Source: Trichoplax adhaerens
Taxonomy: Eukaryota; Placozoa; Uniplacotomia; Trichoplacea; Trichoplacidae
Direction of reading: 5' to 3'
DNA length: 64,000 nt
Assembly: GCF_000150275.1 (NCBI RefSeq)
Contig: NW_002060945.1
Coordinates: forward strand, 1,182,199 to 1,246,198
Shown here: piece after piece, positions 31,824 through 45,100 of the stretch
Position numbering within the stretch: the first letter of the stretch is position 1
Layout of the letters: each line of letters starts with the position of its first letter
Position numbers and translations under genes: made by a program
The notes under the pieces: generated by a model
The model's database searches: none
The model's input: only the letters and a program-made list of their open reading frames with translations
Told to the model about the DNA's origin: nothing

Positions 31824-32630
31824 AAGCTACTAATGTCCACCATATTTTGAAAAAAATTAATTCTTAACAGAATAAATTGGATGGCATTCTTAGATGATCC
31901 TCAATAGACTTTAACTTACAATGCTGATTATATCTTTGATAAAGAGGCATAGTTTCAGCAAAACTCAGCTATAATAAATAGTTCAATTAACACAAACATT
32001 TTCTATTTTGCCAATAAATGTGTCGCTTTCATTTAATCTACTTCTCCCTTTTACATTCACCTAGTACCAGTTAGAATACCCTCGTAATAATGGTCCTCTT
32101 GTCATTGATTAATAATATATCAAGGTATTGAAAAAAGAGTTCTTACTTTTGTAACATCATGATGTGGTGTTTCATCTTTGGTATTAGTTTAGGAAATGAA
32201 ATACTATCGAGAATATTTTTATACTGAAAGAGGGAAACCTCTTAATCAAAATAGCAATTACAACGGGTTGACAGTTTTGTGTAGTTGTCGATCGAGATAT
32301 TAACGGAAGTCAGAAAAAAGCGAATCAACTATTTAGTTAACAAAGATTGGTTTTAATGCAATCGTATTATCGATGCTCTATTCCATTTTAGTAAAATGAA
32401 CCCTGTTGATTGTAATGGAAGTTAGAAGGGATGCAATAGTTATTTTGCATTTGCTAATTATGATTGGTATTAAATAATATCAATTATAAAAGTACGAGTA
32501 ATCATACTATCAGATATATTTCTAGTTAAACAAATGAAAACCCATGATTGCAAAGACATATATATAAATCAAATAGACCAGTTATTTGTATGTAATGGCC
32601 TAGATTAGTATTGATAACTTTCATATTTTA
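31824..32630. other. Intergenic, no gene seen
   Basis: Follows the importin-like stop codon. AT-rich, with no open frame or repeat I can support. Confidence 0.5.
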
Positions 32631-32635
32631 ATTCT

Positions 32636-32915
32636 TACTCTTTCGGATTAATTTCAGCATCTCTTTCACGATTTTATCGTTAGGGAAGATTTTACACTAA
32701 TTTAGGATTACATTTAAATTAATAAACGACTAATTGTAGTCAATCAATGTAATTATTCTACGAGTGTTAAAAGACTTAAGAAAGTCGAAAGAAATTTCTA
32801 AAGTCCAAAGCAGCTTTTCGGATGACCTTGCTATTACGAATGAAATCACTAGTAATTTATGGAGAAGAAACTGAGCAATGTTCATGGCTTTCTGTCCAAG
32901 CATAAATGTCATTGA
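32636..32915 (-). pseudogene. Orphan copy of a helical-repeat gene exon
   Basis: Closely matches 45533-45815, which holds exon 45670-45784 of the minus-strand gene at 42.1-46.9 kb. Both copies share SSEKLLWTLE and a preceding FLL(D/H)KLL. Here the splice donor is lost: the GT after TTCTTAG in the parent is altered (TTCTTAAGT), and no neighbouring exons of that gene are present. It is therefore best read as a decayed duplicate, not a gene. Together with the lipoxygenase pseudogene just downstream it outlines a larger duplicated block. Confidence 0.75.
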
Positions 32916-33681
32916 TAGAGTACAGAACTTAAATGTAAGTAATAGATTGGAAATTTTTGTCTGGTTAATACTGTATCACTGATCGATTCCTGTAAAGTAG
33001 TGGAGACTAGATTGTAAATCAATTGCAGGAATGAAGAGGAGATATTAAGTCAGGCAGAAACATCAAATTCTTATAGATCCAAAATTTGACTACCTCTTTT
33101 ACTCATGTTTTTCAAGCAATTTAAAGAGGGAATTCTGTTGGAAGCCCCTGAGGTTTTCCTAGAATGATTGAGATGATCTCAAATACCTGATATAGAATTT
33201 TTTCTAGCTCCAGATGTACTTGATGGCAGTAATCAACATACTCATAGCAATTATCGAGATTACATAAAGTATAGTAACACAAGGAAAGAAAGCACTACCA
33301 AACATTGTAGATGTTTAAATTGTGACATATTTAATTTAGAACGCTCATTATATACTTGTATAACCAGGGACTACTACGCATAAAAAGAAAGAGACGTAAA
33401 GCGATCGTCGACTATACTAATAATGTGCAGGCTGATTATTTTACTGGTTATTTCAACTGTATCGCATATCTGCAAAGACACACTATCCTGTCCTTGATTG
33501 ACATCTAAATTAGATGCTAATATGTTGCTAAGTTGGTTTTGTGCTGTATGATGTGCGGTTTCATTGGTACAGTATAGTAGAATGATCGAAAAAATGATAG
33601 GCCTCCACATTATTTTGCACTAACGGCCGCTTTACGTCCCTCTTGTTTTACTTTTAGTATCGTAGTGCCTGACATAACAAC
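32916..33681. other. No gene seen, part of decayed duplication
   Basis: Between the orphan exon and a tandem array. A stretch near 33309-33360 resembles part of the array unit that follows. One 78-codon minus frame (33374-33610) has no recognisable features. Confidence 0.4.
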
Positions 33682-34112
33682 GGCTCAAAAGTTATAGTTG
33701 TTTATAGTCTATACCGAATATTCTTGTATCATGTAGTAATACTATAGAACTAGAAAAATTGTTGCAATTTTGGAGAAATTAATAGAGATAAAAATATTAT
33801 AAATTATGATACTTTTAATTTAAAACGCTCGCTATACGTAAATATTAACGGTTCAAAAGTTACAGCTATTTATAATCTATACCAATTAGTCTTGTATGGT
33901 GTAGTAATACAGTAGAACAAGAATTATTGTTGCAATTTTGGAGGATTTAATTTAATTAACAGGTAGGAATATTTTAAATTATGACTTATTTAATTTGGAA
34001 AGCTCGCTATAAGATTCAAAAATTACAATTGTTTATAGTCTATACCGATTAGTCTTCTATCATGTAGTGGCACAGAAATATTAGAGCAATTGTCGCAATT
34101 TTAGATGATTTG
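33682..34112. repeat. Tandem array, about 165 bp x 2.6
   Basis: Units start at 33682, 33850 and 34013 with the phrase G(G/A)(C/T)TCAAAA(G/A)TTA, followed by a conserved TTTATAGTCTATACCGA and a later TTGCAATTTT. Spacing is 168 and 163 bp. Confidence 0.85.
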
Positions 34113-34999
34113 ATAGAAAATACTTGTTCAATTATTGCGCTATGCTCTTGAATACTATATTGATATATAGCACTAATGTGTACGCGTATACTCATATTAA
34201 GATATTATGATGCCGCAAAATCCGAACTTTCCACAATTGCAATCATAATGATTATATACTCAAGTGAAAAGGTTTAGCTTATCAAAACCTACAATAATAA
34301 TTACTTTACTGTAGTACTCGTATAGTATTTACTTTAAAATGACATTGCTTTTACCGTAAATTAGCTATGTAATTTTCATTGAACGTATGGTCCTCTAAAT
34401 ATTTCTTAGTACAAAAAAATGTAAATGAAATACCATACGTAGTTGTAGTCAGATAGAACTATTTTGTAAGTTCTCATAGTATACAATAGAGATACAGCTA
34501 ACAGCCTAATTTTGTATAAGATTTTATTGTTAATGAATGAAGCATGTTTAATAACTCTGAATAAGCATAACTGCTCATGTCCAATTTAACAAGGCTAAAA
34601 AAAAATTTATTCACAGCTACTCCCAGTTACCCTGCTACAACTAAAAAATATAGTCTAAATACTTTAAGCTAGCATAGTTTCTACAACTACAGTAAAGTAG
34701 GAGGAAAGAAGATATTTTACGGATCTCCTAATATTGTAAATATATGTAGTACCTAAGTAGTCAAATGATAGGCTGGGTATAAAATGTTGCACTCTTACTA
34801 TGATATCACATGATATATAGAGATTTCACAAATGCCAGTTTGTTAATTTATGGAGTTAAAACGGTTAGAAGATTGTTTTAAAACTTCTAAACACCGACTA
34901 AACCAGATCTGGAATGCCGCTAATAATAAAAAGTTGTCAGAAAGGGCGTAGACTACTCGTACGTATATTGGAGTAGGAAATTCCCAGCAAAAGATGATG
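34113..34999. other. Intergenic, no gene seen
   Basis: AT-rich sequence at the 3' side of the lipoxygenase pseudogene. No feature recognised. Confidence 0.4.
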
Positions 35000-37900
35000 T
35001 TAAATACTTATTGCATTAGGGATATTTTTCGGGTTCAAATGCAGGTATGGTTCCTTTCTGGTTTTATTCCTCTCATCGTTTTCTTTGGAGATTTTCTGAA
35101 GTCCCTCATGAAATCTATTGAAATAAAAATAATAATTCAATATTACTGAAACTAAAATTGTAACATTAATTGGAAAATAAATTTGAAAATGGTATTATTA
35201 ATGACTTAGAATTTTGTCTAATGGATGAATTGATTTGTTTTATTATATTGAAGACAAAAGTTTTGATAAATACGACGTAGGATTGGAGAACTTACTCGTT
35301 CAGTGCTTCTACTCCTATTGGATCATATAGGTAGTTGATCTCATAAGTGCCCAATGAATCTGTTGCTTTCTCACTAAGAATTCTAGTCATATCCATTATC
35401 TCTCAAGTCATTTCAGAACTAGGTAGGTACTTGACGAAATCACTATCACTGATAGGACTCTAAAGGAAGTAGAAAAGTTATACCAATTATCAATATATCA
35501 TTCTAGCTATTTTGTAGTGTTTTACAGATTTATGTTGTATGTAAATTGATTATATATCACTGAAGCACAAAATTTGATAAACATTGCTAAATTTTGTTGC
35601 TTAGTATTCTGGGCTATTATTATTATCTATTTAATTAAATTAGGAGAGATCAATGAAATCTTTTAATAACAATTATAATTAAGTAAGTAGATATTTAAGT
35701 GTTAATATAATGCATGCATTAGTTGATCTCGAATTAAACTGTGTATATTTTAGATACAAATTTTTAAATATTGTACTGTATGCACAAGTATTCACCTTCA
35801 TGTTTCCAGTTATGTCTATCCTTAAAAGAGAATACTATGGACTGTAATTTGTTAAGAGCTATGAATTAATAAGCTCTTTATTTTCTTGAGAACCCCCAAC
35901 TGGTACATTCTGTAGCATTGTTAAATCATAAATGAACATTTTCTTCGTCTTAATGGCCTGATCTAAGGTATTGCCTTCCAAGAACGGTTTAATCATGTTG
36001 TTGGTAACTTTAAAACTAATAAATTATAGAAGGACTCGTTATCAATTTGTCAACGATTTTTCAAAATTTCTTTTGGAAAATTGCTAGTAACATTGGTTGA
36101 TATAAGACAATTATCTTACGCAGATAGAATTGCAGTACATAATTCTAATACGACTGGATTAACGCCTTGGAGACGTTGATTGGTGAAATGGATGTTTTGG
36201 TCCCATGCAAACTGGCCCTAATGAGCGAAAGACAGAAATTATAAAGGTTGATATAAATCACGTTGTTTCCACGCGATGACTTTACACAGTTTTTTCTCAA
36301 TGTAAGCGAAAATAGTATTATTTTTCTTACTCTATTGCTTGTAATTACGGTGTATTCACACTCTTTGGAAGTAATTTTATGTTATTCTAATGAATTCTGA
36401 TTACCGTATACTGTAAATTCACCACATTGCACATAATATTTATTGATCATGCTAGGTCAAGTTTCCTTAGCTAATTATTTTACTAAAGTTAACCAGGTCA
36501 GCTTAGTTATTCTCTAAAATAACCATCAATTTGATTATTTAATTAAGTAACTAAGAACCTTTATAAAATAATCATGGGAAAAATTGTTTCCCTATTTGAC
36601 TTCTTGCTAACTTCAACTGTCATGGTTATTTTTTCCAAGGTGACCCGGTTTACTTCTATAAATAAGTACCGATTGTGCTATTTTATTAAATGACTGGTTA
36701 GCTTTACAAAATTAACAATGATGATTTGATGGCTTTATAAAGTAGTTTATTACTTTGTAAACATTATTGGCTCAGTAAACTTGACCTAGCAGTAACATCA
36801 AATTTTGCTACCCAAAATTTTGCTATCATCAAGAGATGGCTAAAAAAACTGCATAAAGCTGATAGCAAAACAGTTCCTATCTTACACTAGGCGTATGAAA
36901 GTCAGTCCCATCTCGATAGATACTGCTGATATCCGGCAATGACGACCATGATCCATAAACCCACCCAATGGCTGCGTCAGTTAATACTTTGCCAACCTTT
37001 TCACAGAAAATTTCGTTCTATATCCGAATAATATATCGAATGGCAAAGAGTACACTTCAATATAAGCGTCTAAACAAACGTATGATGTAATTTTAGTCTC
37101 CTAAATTTAATCTACTATCAAGTAAACTACTGTATCAACGGTCGAGCTACGGTTTCGTTAATATGACAAGAATTACGTTTATCCAAAAATTAAAAAAAAT
37201 AATTCTATATACTGTATACTAGAGATCCTTTATCTCTAGGATTGTGATCTTATACGCACAGAGTAGACTTCATTGAACATTTCTTCACGTGGCAATTGTT
37301 TCACCTGTAATCATAAATAAATAAGGATAATAAACAAGCGGACTAGAAGATGACGATATTTCAATATTAGCACAGTAATGTGTTCTATTCATTTTAAAAT
37401 TGAGCTTATGCAGTACTGTAGTTTAGATTGTGGAGCCAATTTTAAAGTGTCTTTCATAATACGAACTAGCGGTACCTTTATTGATGTCAGCTTACAAAAT
37501 TAAGAAAAAAAAATGAACAGAGTACAGTACATAACTGGGTAAATTGTCAATCATTACTACTCTTAGCGATACAGATATCATGCACATTATTAACTCGGAT
37601 TTGTTCTACTCTGGCGTAGGCCTGCAACAACGGAATAACGCTATTCTATTTGAAGGTATACTTACGACTCATTTTGAAATATTACCTGGATAGGAAAACC
37701 TGGAAATTTCAGATCAAGTACATAACGCTCTCGCCTCATCAAAAGCTCTTTAAGCAGGCATCACGCTGTTTATCCTTTTGGGGTAGGACACAATCCCACT
37801 TTTGGAACTGTCTTGGAATGTTCGGCTTTATCCAACGATGAATTGGGAATTCGGTTTTGACCAACTTGCTACCAGCAATATACTCGATCGATACATATTC

Positions 37901-38215
37901 GCAAAACCAGTCAGATTGGAATCCTCAGGAATTACGACTGAGCTCAATCGTTTCAATATCGCCTAATTTTTTTCCAGTTTAACAGTGACAGGGAATTTAT
38001 TGATTTGACCTTTTTCGAATGAGCTTCAAAGTAGCTGAAAATTTTCAAGAGTAGTCTTATGCGATTTATTGTTTTCAGCATCGATGAGAAATATATAAAC
38101 TGTGGCGCAAGTTTCAGCACCTTTATAATTGTCAGTTTTGACGTAAATAATATAATCGACTTCGTAATCGTCCTTGGTGCAGTCTATGTTGTGATTTTAT
38201 TTCAACCAAAAAAAT
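35000..38215 (-). pseudogene. PLAT-lipoxygenase pseudogene lacking the catalytic core
   Basis: Decayed copy of the gene at 49851-54527, same strand. Counterparts of parent exons: PLAT exon about 37690-38215, second exon about 37265-37310, then about 36890-37018, 36120-36217, 35874-36015, 35296-35459 and 35000-35114. The last four keep exactly the parental lengths (98, 142, 164, 115 nt), apart from the less certain 36.9-kb exon. Damage is multiple. The PLAT exon has in-frame TGA codons and a frameshift at an A-run. The 35874 exon has lost its GT donor. Exon 35296-35459 has a TGA at 35403-35405. The five parental exons 50748-52247, which carry the HxxxxH and HAAVN iron ligands, have no counterpart between 35460 and 35873. 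The C terminus still ends IPNAISI before TAA. Confidence 0.9.
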
Positions 38216-39756
38216 GCTCGGTCGGCAATCAAAAAGAATTGTAATCAACAAAATTGAAAGTCTATTGCTTGACGTTTCGGTGCAGATTGATAGGATTGAA
38301 TTGCTGGTCAGGGCAATGCTCGAATCGACTAGGTTTACTATAGTCGGCTGGAGGCGATGATTCTTTGCGAATAAAAATGAGCAAAGTAACCTCTAGCTTA
38401 ATCAGGAAAAAATAGCTTTATCCTTACAAATGTCTAATTAACCACGTGCAGTTGATCATTGACCGTTTATGTTTGGTTTGATGACGTGGAATTGAAATAA
38501 CCTCGAAAATTATATTTATGTAACCCTCTTCACAGTGTGACATCTAACCCTAACCGAATTGTTTATTTGTTAAGATCTTCCGACCTATTATTATTTTTAT
38601 CACCTTTGTCGTTGGGGTAAGCGTTCTATTTACATATCAGGTCAAAAGATTGTGATTATTCTCGGAAAGTCGAGATCATTAAGCGGATATATTGTACCGT
38701 ATAATCAACTGGAATATATTAGAGTAAAAAGATTGCTGAGCTATTATCTTCGATAGTGTATAGTACATGTATATTGTATAAATTCAATTTTCGAACGTGG
38801 ACGAAAAAGGTATTCTAAACAAAAGACCTGTCCAGTTACTGACATGAATGAGCGGACGGCGTCATATTAAACAGACAAATAAAAAAATAAAGAAAACGGG
38901 CTGTGGTGTTGTTCTGATTAAAGTAAAGTTTAATTCTGGGGGCTAGTGCATTTCGTGTCATGACTGTCAGTTTGTCACGGGTGTCGTTGGAGACAACTAC
39001 AAGGTAAAAATCGAAAACGGAGAGAACGCACAGACTCCAATCTTCACTTTTGTTAATTTTCAATATTACGGATTTATATATATATGTCCAGAATATTCTT
39101 TTATAAATAATCTCATGTAGCGTATTAAATTTGATAAGCAATTTGCTGTATACAGTACTGTAAAGTATATTTTAATGATAGCAAATGGACGATAAAAATC
39201 GTTGGTTAAAAAAACCAAAGCCAGCTTATTGTGATAAATTCCGAACAGCCAACAGTATTTTTTGCTGCTCGTCACTTGGACGCTGAATGCTAGGAGATCA
39301 ATGTTGCACTTAACTTAATGAGAAGCAAATATTAATCCGTATATGATAAAACAGTCTGCTCTTAAACGGATATAGATTTTAAAAGGACTGGTGATAGAGG
39401 TGTTGTTGCCTAAAAAAAAAGGTTCAATCGTCCATTTTTATCCTCTAAATACAGATCTTTACAAACAGCTCGTTAATTTCCCTTGAATCATGCTGCGTTA
39501 ATTTACTTCGGCAATTTCATTTCTCGAATCCCTGAAGCGAGCAGTGTAATATCATGGGTTTGTTAATAAAAATTAGATCACGAACGGATACCTACGCAAG
39601 CACTTGTTAATTAATAAAATGGATATTAAGATTTTATTCACCGAGTAAACGAGGAACGCCCATCATCGGAATTATATATCATACATACGCATAGATTGAG
39701 TTATCGAAGTATTGTACACTACAAAACCATAATCTAATTATTGATGGCTCTAGGAG
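38216..39756. other. No recognised gene
   Basis: Contains a 101-codon minus frame (38836-39141) overlapping another of 69 codons, neither with a domain or convincing splice context. Otherwise nothing supported. Confidence 0.4.
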
Positions 39757-39858
39757 GCACGGACTACTCGAGAAATTCCTTCCCCCAATCGCTCTATTAA
39801 TTACAATAAAGGGGATAGAGATAGGCAGGCAGGGAAAAATTTCTCGAGTAGTCCATGC
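39757..39858. repeat. Inverted repeat / hairpin
   Basis: Arms of about 27 bp at 39757-39783 and 39832-39858 share the core GGACTACTCGAGAAATT on opposite strands with about two mismatches. The spacer is about 48 bp. It could form a strong hairpin or be a tiny non-autonomous element remnant. No target-site duplication is evident. Confidence 0.8.
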
Positions 39859-42119
39859 AGGAGATCGGATATATCACAGAAATTATCTGTTTACAATATG
39901 GAGCCTTCACAACATCAGTTGTTTGTACGGTATGGGTCCGTTCGCCGTCCCATTTCTGTCTACTTCAAGGGACGAGAATTTTTGGTTTAAAAGTCCCTGA
40001 CAAGCAAAAGAAAACACATGATTGCTGAGATTATACAATATGATACTGGCAGCTTGTTCGATGAAAATCTTGTTTTTAAAGTGTCATATGGAAGTCCAAT
40101 TCGATTGGTGTTCTTCTAGTCTTCTACTGTTCGACAGTATAGAAATAGGGACTACGAACCATAGAGGTAAAAAGAAAATTCTTTTCCTTTTATCTCTATG
40201 CTACCAACAGACGAGAGAGACTTTGCATAGAACGAAAATTTACTACACAACGCCTTAGAGACTAAACTCTAAAGTAATTAACCCTCACTGCTATTCAAAT
40301 CAAGATTGTAAAAGCTTTGACTTTATAATACTAATGATTGATTGCCATCTACTGTAGTCCAATTCTATGGTTACTTATTGTTAATATGATTGATGTATTT
40401 ATTTATTTCGTACTAAATGTTTAAACCAGGGTATGCTTGGCGATTAGATCTCTACGTTCTGAAAAAAGATAAAAAATTGACTGTAGTGAGACTGCCCATT
40501 GTCGCTACTGTCCTCCTCTTTGAGTTTGTATGCATGGGTGTGTTAAATGTACAATTCAATTTAGGCTTCCAAGCCAATAACATAACTAATTCTCCAATAT
40601 TTAACTTATTAAGTATATTATTACTGTACATATATATTTGCTGTACTTACAGTCTAAACTGCTGCTACTTTACTCACATTAGATTGATGATGATTACCAG
40701 TGTAAGATAATCATTTCATTTTTACAATCTATAGCCGGTAAATGACATTTCACACTTTAAATATAACCTACTACACACCACTGATTCTACCGTATTCAGA
40801 TCTTAATGTCTTAATGCTAACGTATTAGAGCACATCGTTTGCCGCTGCAATTAATGCGATCTCTATTAGGCTTAATACTTGCAAACAAACCAGGCACCAA
40901 TTTTACAACCAAAATCAAGTGTAGTTTCCACGTCTTCAATTAATTAAATACCTTTACTAGAGTTAAATCATATTTCAGAATTCTAAATTTCTAATAGCCG
41001 AAGGTACTACAATTTCAGTCATCAATAATGCGATAATCACAATTTTACTACCTCTGTGATCATGATTGCCGTGTTTTTTTAACAATTTTAAAATCATTGT
41101 GTGAAAATTCTAAACTGATAGTTAACTTGTTAAAATTACTTATGACACTGACACCTGTTATAATGCTATAGTTCACTGCAACATGATCCCCTACGAAATC
41201 TGTTAGCATCTCATCTAAACTGCTACTTCAATCGCCTGTTGTTTCCAGCCTATTCTCTACGATAAAGGCTACATTACTCAGCAAGTTATTCCTAAGAATT
41301 ATATGCAATCGCGAATGATTAGTACTTATTGGATGAACCTAAAACCAAGAAACACTATTGATCTTCACATAATTTCTATATTTGTAAACTGCAACACAGC
41401 TGCGACTATACTTTATGCAAACGTTTGTCTAAATTACTTTAAATTGTAATCGAAGTTACATTTTGTGTTACTATAGTACTTGGCGTATGATGGACAGGAC
41501 CACTAATTTAACCACTTAATGTTGTCTACAGTTTTAAAATGTAAAGTTAAAGTGACTTACACAAAATGATAGATCCATTATTATTGGGTGTCCTCGCTTC
41601 GACACATATCATTTATTAATAACAAAATCTTTTTACTGTCGATATTGCATTAAAACTACTTTAAACCGTTTTCTGCGCTGCAAATAATTCATATTCGAAT
41701 TAAGATAACTGATGTCAGCACGGCTAAGTATAGGGGTAAAGCAGCAAAAATAACTTTGACAAACTGAACTTTAATAAACAATTTCTCTAAAATCACTTCC
41801 ATTTGTATCAAAGATAGGTGATATCAAACATCCAGTTGCCGTTAAGTAACAATGACTTCCATAACTGAGCTTAAACAATTTTCTAAAGTTACATAACACT
41901 TTGACCTGTGCACTGCATCACATCAAGAAATTCTACTAACAGGATACAGTTTTCAAACTTGTTTACCTTTGATAATTTTAAATTAGTAGCGAATTGCTTC
42001 TATATCATCTTCAGTACTATTACAATAACTGTCTCTCAACCGGTAAAGTATGCGTTTACTTAATGGCAATTACAAGATAATTTATTTTTTTTTAATTCTC
42101 CCAGTTTCCAGAAACTTAC
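39859..42119. other. Undetermined; possible 3' end of the 42.1-46.9 kb gene
   Basis: A 97-codon plus frame (40417-40710) with hydrophobic stretches has no recognised homologue. On minus, a short frame near 41180-41220 flanked by AG and GT could be a further 3' exon of the neighbouring helical-repeat gene, but its phase was not verified. Confidence 0.3.
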
Positions 42120-45100
42120 GAAATTTTGCTACGTCGGGTCCTTTGTCACCATATCCACGATAATATTCCATCGTGGTATCAATCGCATCCAGCACTAGAT
42201 CATCAATGAAATTCAGTTACCATTATAATATAGTTTACATAGCATAATTACGTACGAAAAGTAACTATTATTCCAGAAATAAATGCGTTGAGGTGGCTGT
42301 AGTACGCAAACCTTAGTTTAATTTATAGTTAATAGAAACATACCATCACCTTTGAGCTTTTTCTTTAACTTGGGTAATTGCTACAATAAACGTATAACCA
42401 AGAAAAAGGTGCGAATTATATATGAATTATATTCAAAACATAAACCCTGTATTTTAGCATCCTTGACCATGTGCATTTTATCAGATGTTATACATAAATA
42501 CAAACGATAAAGGAACGTATCCTTTTCCTATACAAGTATGACTGGTATAAACTGGGATACAAAGAAGGTATATAATGCTGAAACAGACATTTGCACTAAC
42601 AGATGACAATTACTTGTCATGAATGCCCTTCGATTTAAAAATGATATCTTTATAACTACAAGATTTTAATATTTAGCAACGAATGACATTTGATCAAAGA
42701 CATCGAGATATGGAGTTTATATATATAACATATTGATGATAACTTCAGACGTCAGTGTTATGCGACTATGAAATCATATGAAATCATTTCAAATATTTTA
42801 GGCAGTTCACTAGAATGTAAACTTGTAATTGCACATTATACTGTAAAGGGTAACTAACCTTGCATTTTTGAACAATCACGTTCAATGCTAGTAATAAGTA
42901 CTTAATAACCTGGGAACATCATAATATTTAATATAAATAGTAAGAAGATAAGAAAACTTTCATATGTCAAAAACAATATATCCTACGTTGCATACTAATC
43001 TAAGAATGCGTATAATTTTCAGTGCTTAGATTGAATTTAAAATTCATTGTGGGTTAATATGGACGGTAAGGAATCGGTACTGACCTCGTAGTCGTGGCAT
43101 CCCGTGATTAATTCGCAAGCTTCCTTAAAGACATTTTCTCGTTTAATCAACTCATTAACCTATCAAGGTACATTAATTTATACACTTTGCTATAAGAGAT
43201 TAGAGATTATCAACATAGTTTACGTTTAATGTCATATTTGGCTAGCAATATATCTAACTTGTTTATTAGTTCCACAAACGACGATTGTATGGAATACTTC
43301 TGTAGGCGGATGAAAATGCTCACAGGTCTTTTTAAAATATCAAAGTTTTATTAAAGACGGAAGGTAATTAATTTACTGTTACCGAAATTGAAAACTATAA
43401 GTGCTCCTTAAAACGTACCACATCTATCCAGGAGAAGATAAACGGCACTACATCATTAACAATGAGCTTCTACAATAGTAAGTAGTTATCATAATCAAAT
43501 TTTTGTAGAGATCAAGATTGAACTTAAGTTAACTACAGTAACATAACGTAGATATTTTCACACACAATGCATAGATTAGCTAACCTGAATCATGTTGTTA
43601 TTATAACGAGCCAAGTTGTTGAGAAAGATAAACAGATGCTGCAAGAAAGTAAATTTGGTATAAAATGATCGCAGCATCATAATAAAAAGGAAAATCATTT
43701 ATTAAAGAATGCTGTGATATTTGTTTAAACATTAACTAGTCAAAATTACATCACAAAAAGTTCGGCCTTCCCAATATTCAATTGCATACAAGTTGCAGAT
43801 AACATGATCGATTAAACCATCAATATTCGCTATAAACTGTAACAATTTCGCAAAAAGAGAAGGTATGACTTTATGTACTAAAATTTTAAAAATTTTAACC
43901 TGCTACTTGACATCTTAATAGTGGTATTATACCTGTTGCTGTTTCCGGTCTTTTACGTGTGTAAATATGGTTGTCAAAGTCAGCAATGCCTGATCCTATC
44001 AGAGGATTGCCGATACAAGTAAAAGATCAGTTATAAGTTATATTTGTTTGATAATATGAATATAGAGGCAGACTTACATGCAGCTGAAGATCCATAGTCT
44101 TTAATATCTCAAATATGCGGTGACAAGGTATGGAAGCTAGAGCTTGCTGTTTAAGGTCATATCAAAAAAATAAATAATTGACATACGAGTAAACAATATG
44201 CAGACTGTGTATCCTAGTCATTTTGCATAGTATATCAATGAGATTTATTCTAGTTATTTGATATTGTGGCAAACAAATACAATCAACAAGCACCATTTTC
44301 ATGCATAATCGCAAGGTTTGGTTTATAACTATCACCACACCCTTATATCTTTTTTCGTATGTTGTAATCTTATTCCGTGTGCATCAAAGGTTAGCAGCTC
44401 TTGACTTTCTTCGCTTAAAAAGCTTATAATTTTTAACACGCTACTCAAGACCTATCGATAGAATCGGTTAAGAAAATTAGCTTGTAAAGTACGTATAGCA
44501 TTGCAATATAATGTAATTAATTGAAACCATTGCGATATTATCTGTAGTATAAAGGTTACCACAATGTCTTCTGACTGTAACAAAACATACACTGCATTCA
44601 TCAGCTTTGAATAGAAAGAAAGCATTGGAGGTTTAAGTTGGCGTATTAACATTGGTAAATCATCTTTCGTAATGGTTTTAAAGAGATCATTTCATTTCTT
44701 TATGCAGCTAACCTCGACAATGTTATTTCTTATGGCATTGCGATAGGCTTCAGTGGTATGCCTATAATAACATTTCGTGCATTTCTTCAAAAGCGCGGCA
44801 GCCTCTCGAAGGTATGGTAGCTATTTCAGATTAAGAGGAAAATAAGCATAAAAATTGGATTCAATAGATCTTTTTAGTATTAGCATAAGTATACGCTTGC
44901 ACCATTCTTTCTAAAGTTACAGCTTTAGTTATTTCCCGAATGATTTCGCAGTCAAACACCATTTCTTGATCTGCTAAATTAACATCATACTTAATTCGCT
45001 GAGAATGTAAAGTCTTGTGTAAGATACGAAATTATCGTCACAGATGCATTATTGAGCTTTCAAATATCGGATACTGTAGTTGTTTAAAATAAAGTAAAAA

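Noticed and set aside
35296-38215. In-frame TGA codons as selenocysteine
   Set aside because: The copy also has a frameshift, a lost splice donor and no catalytic core, and lipoxygenases are not selenoproteins. Ordinary decay explains the stops.
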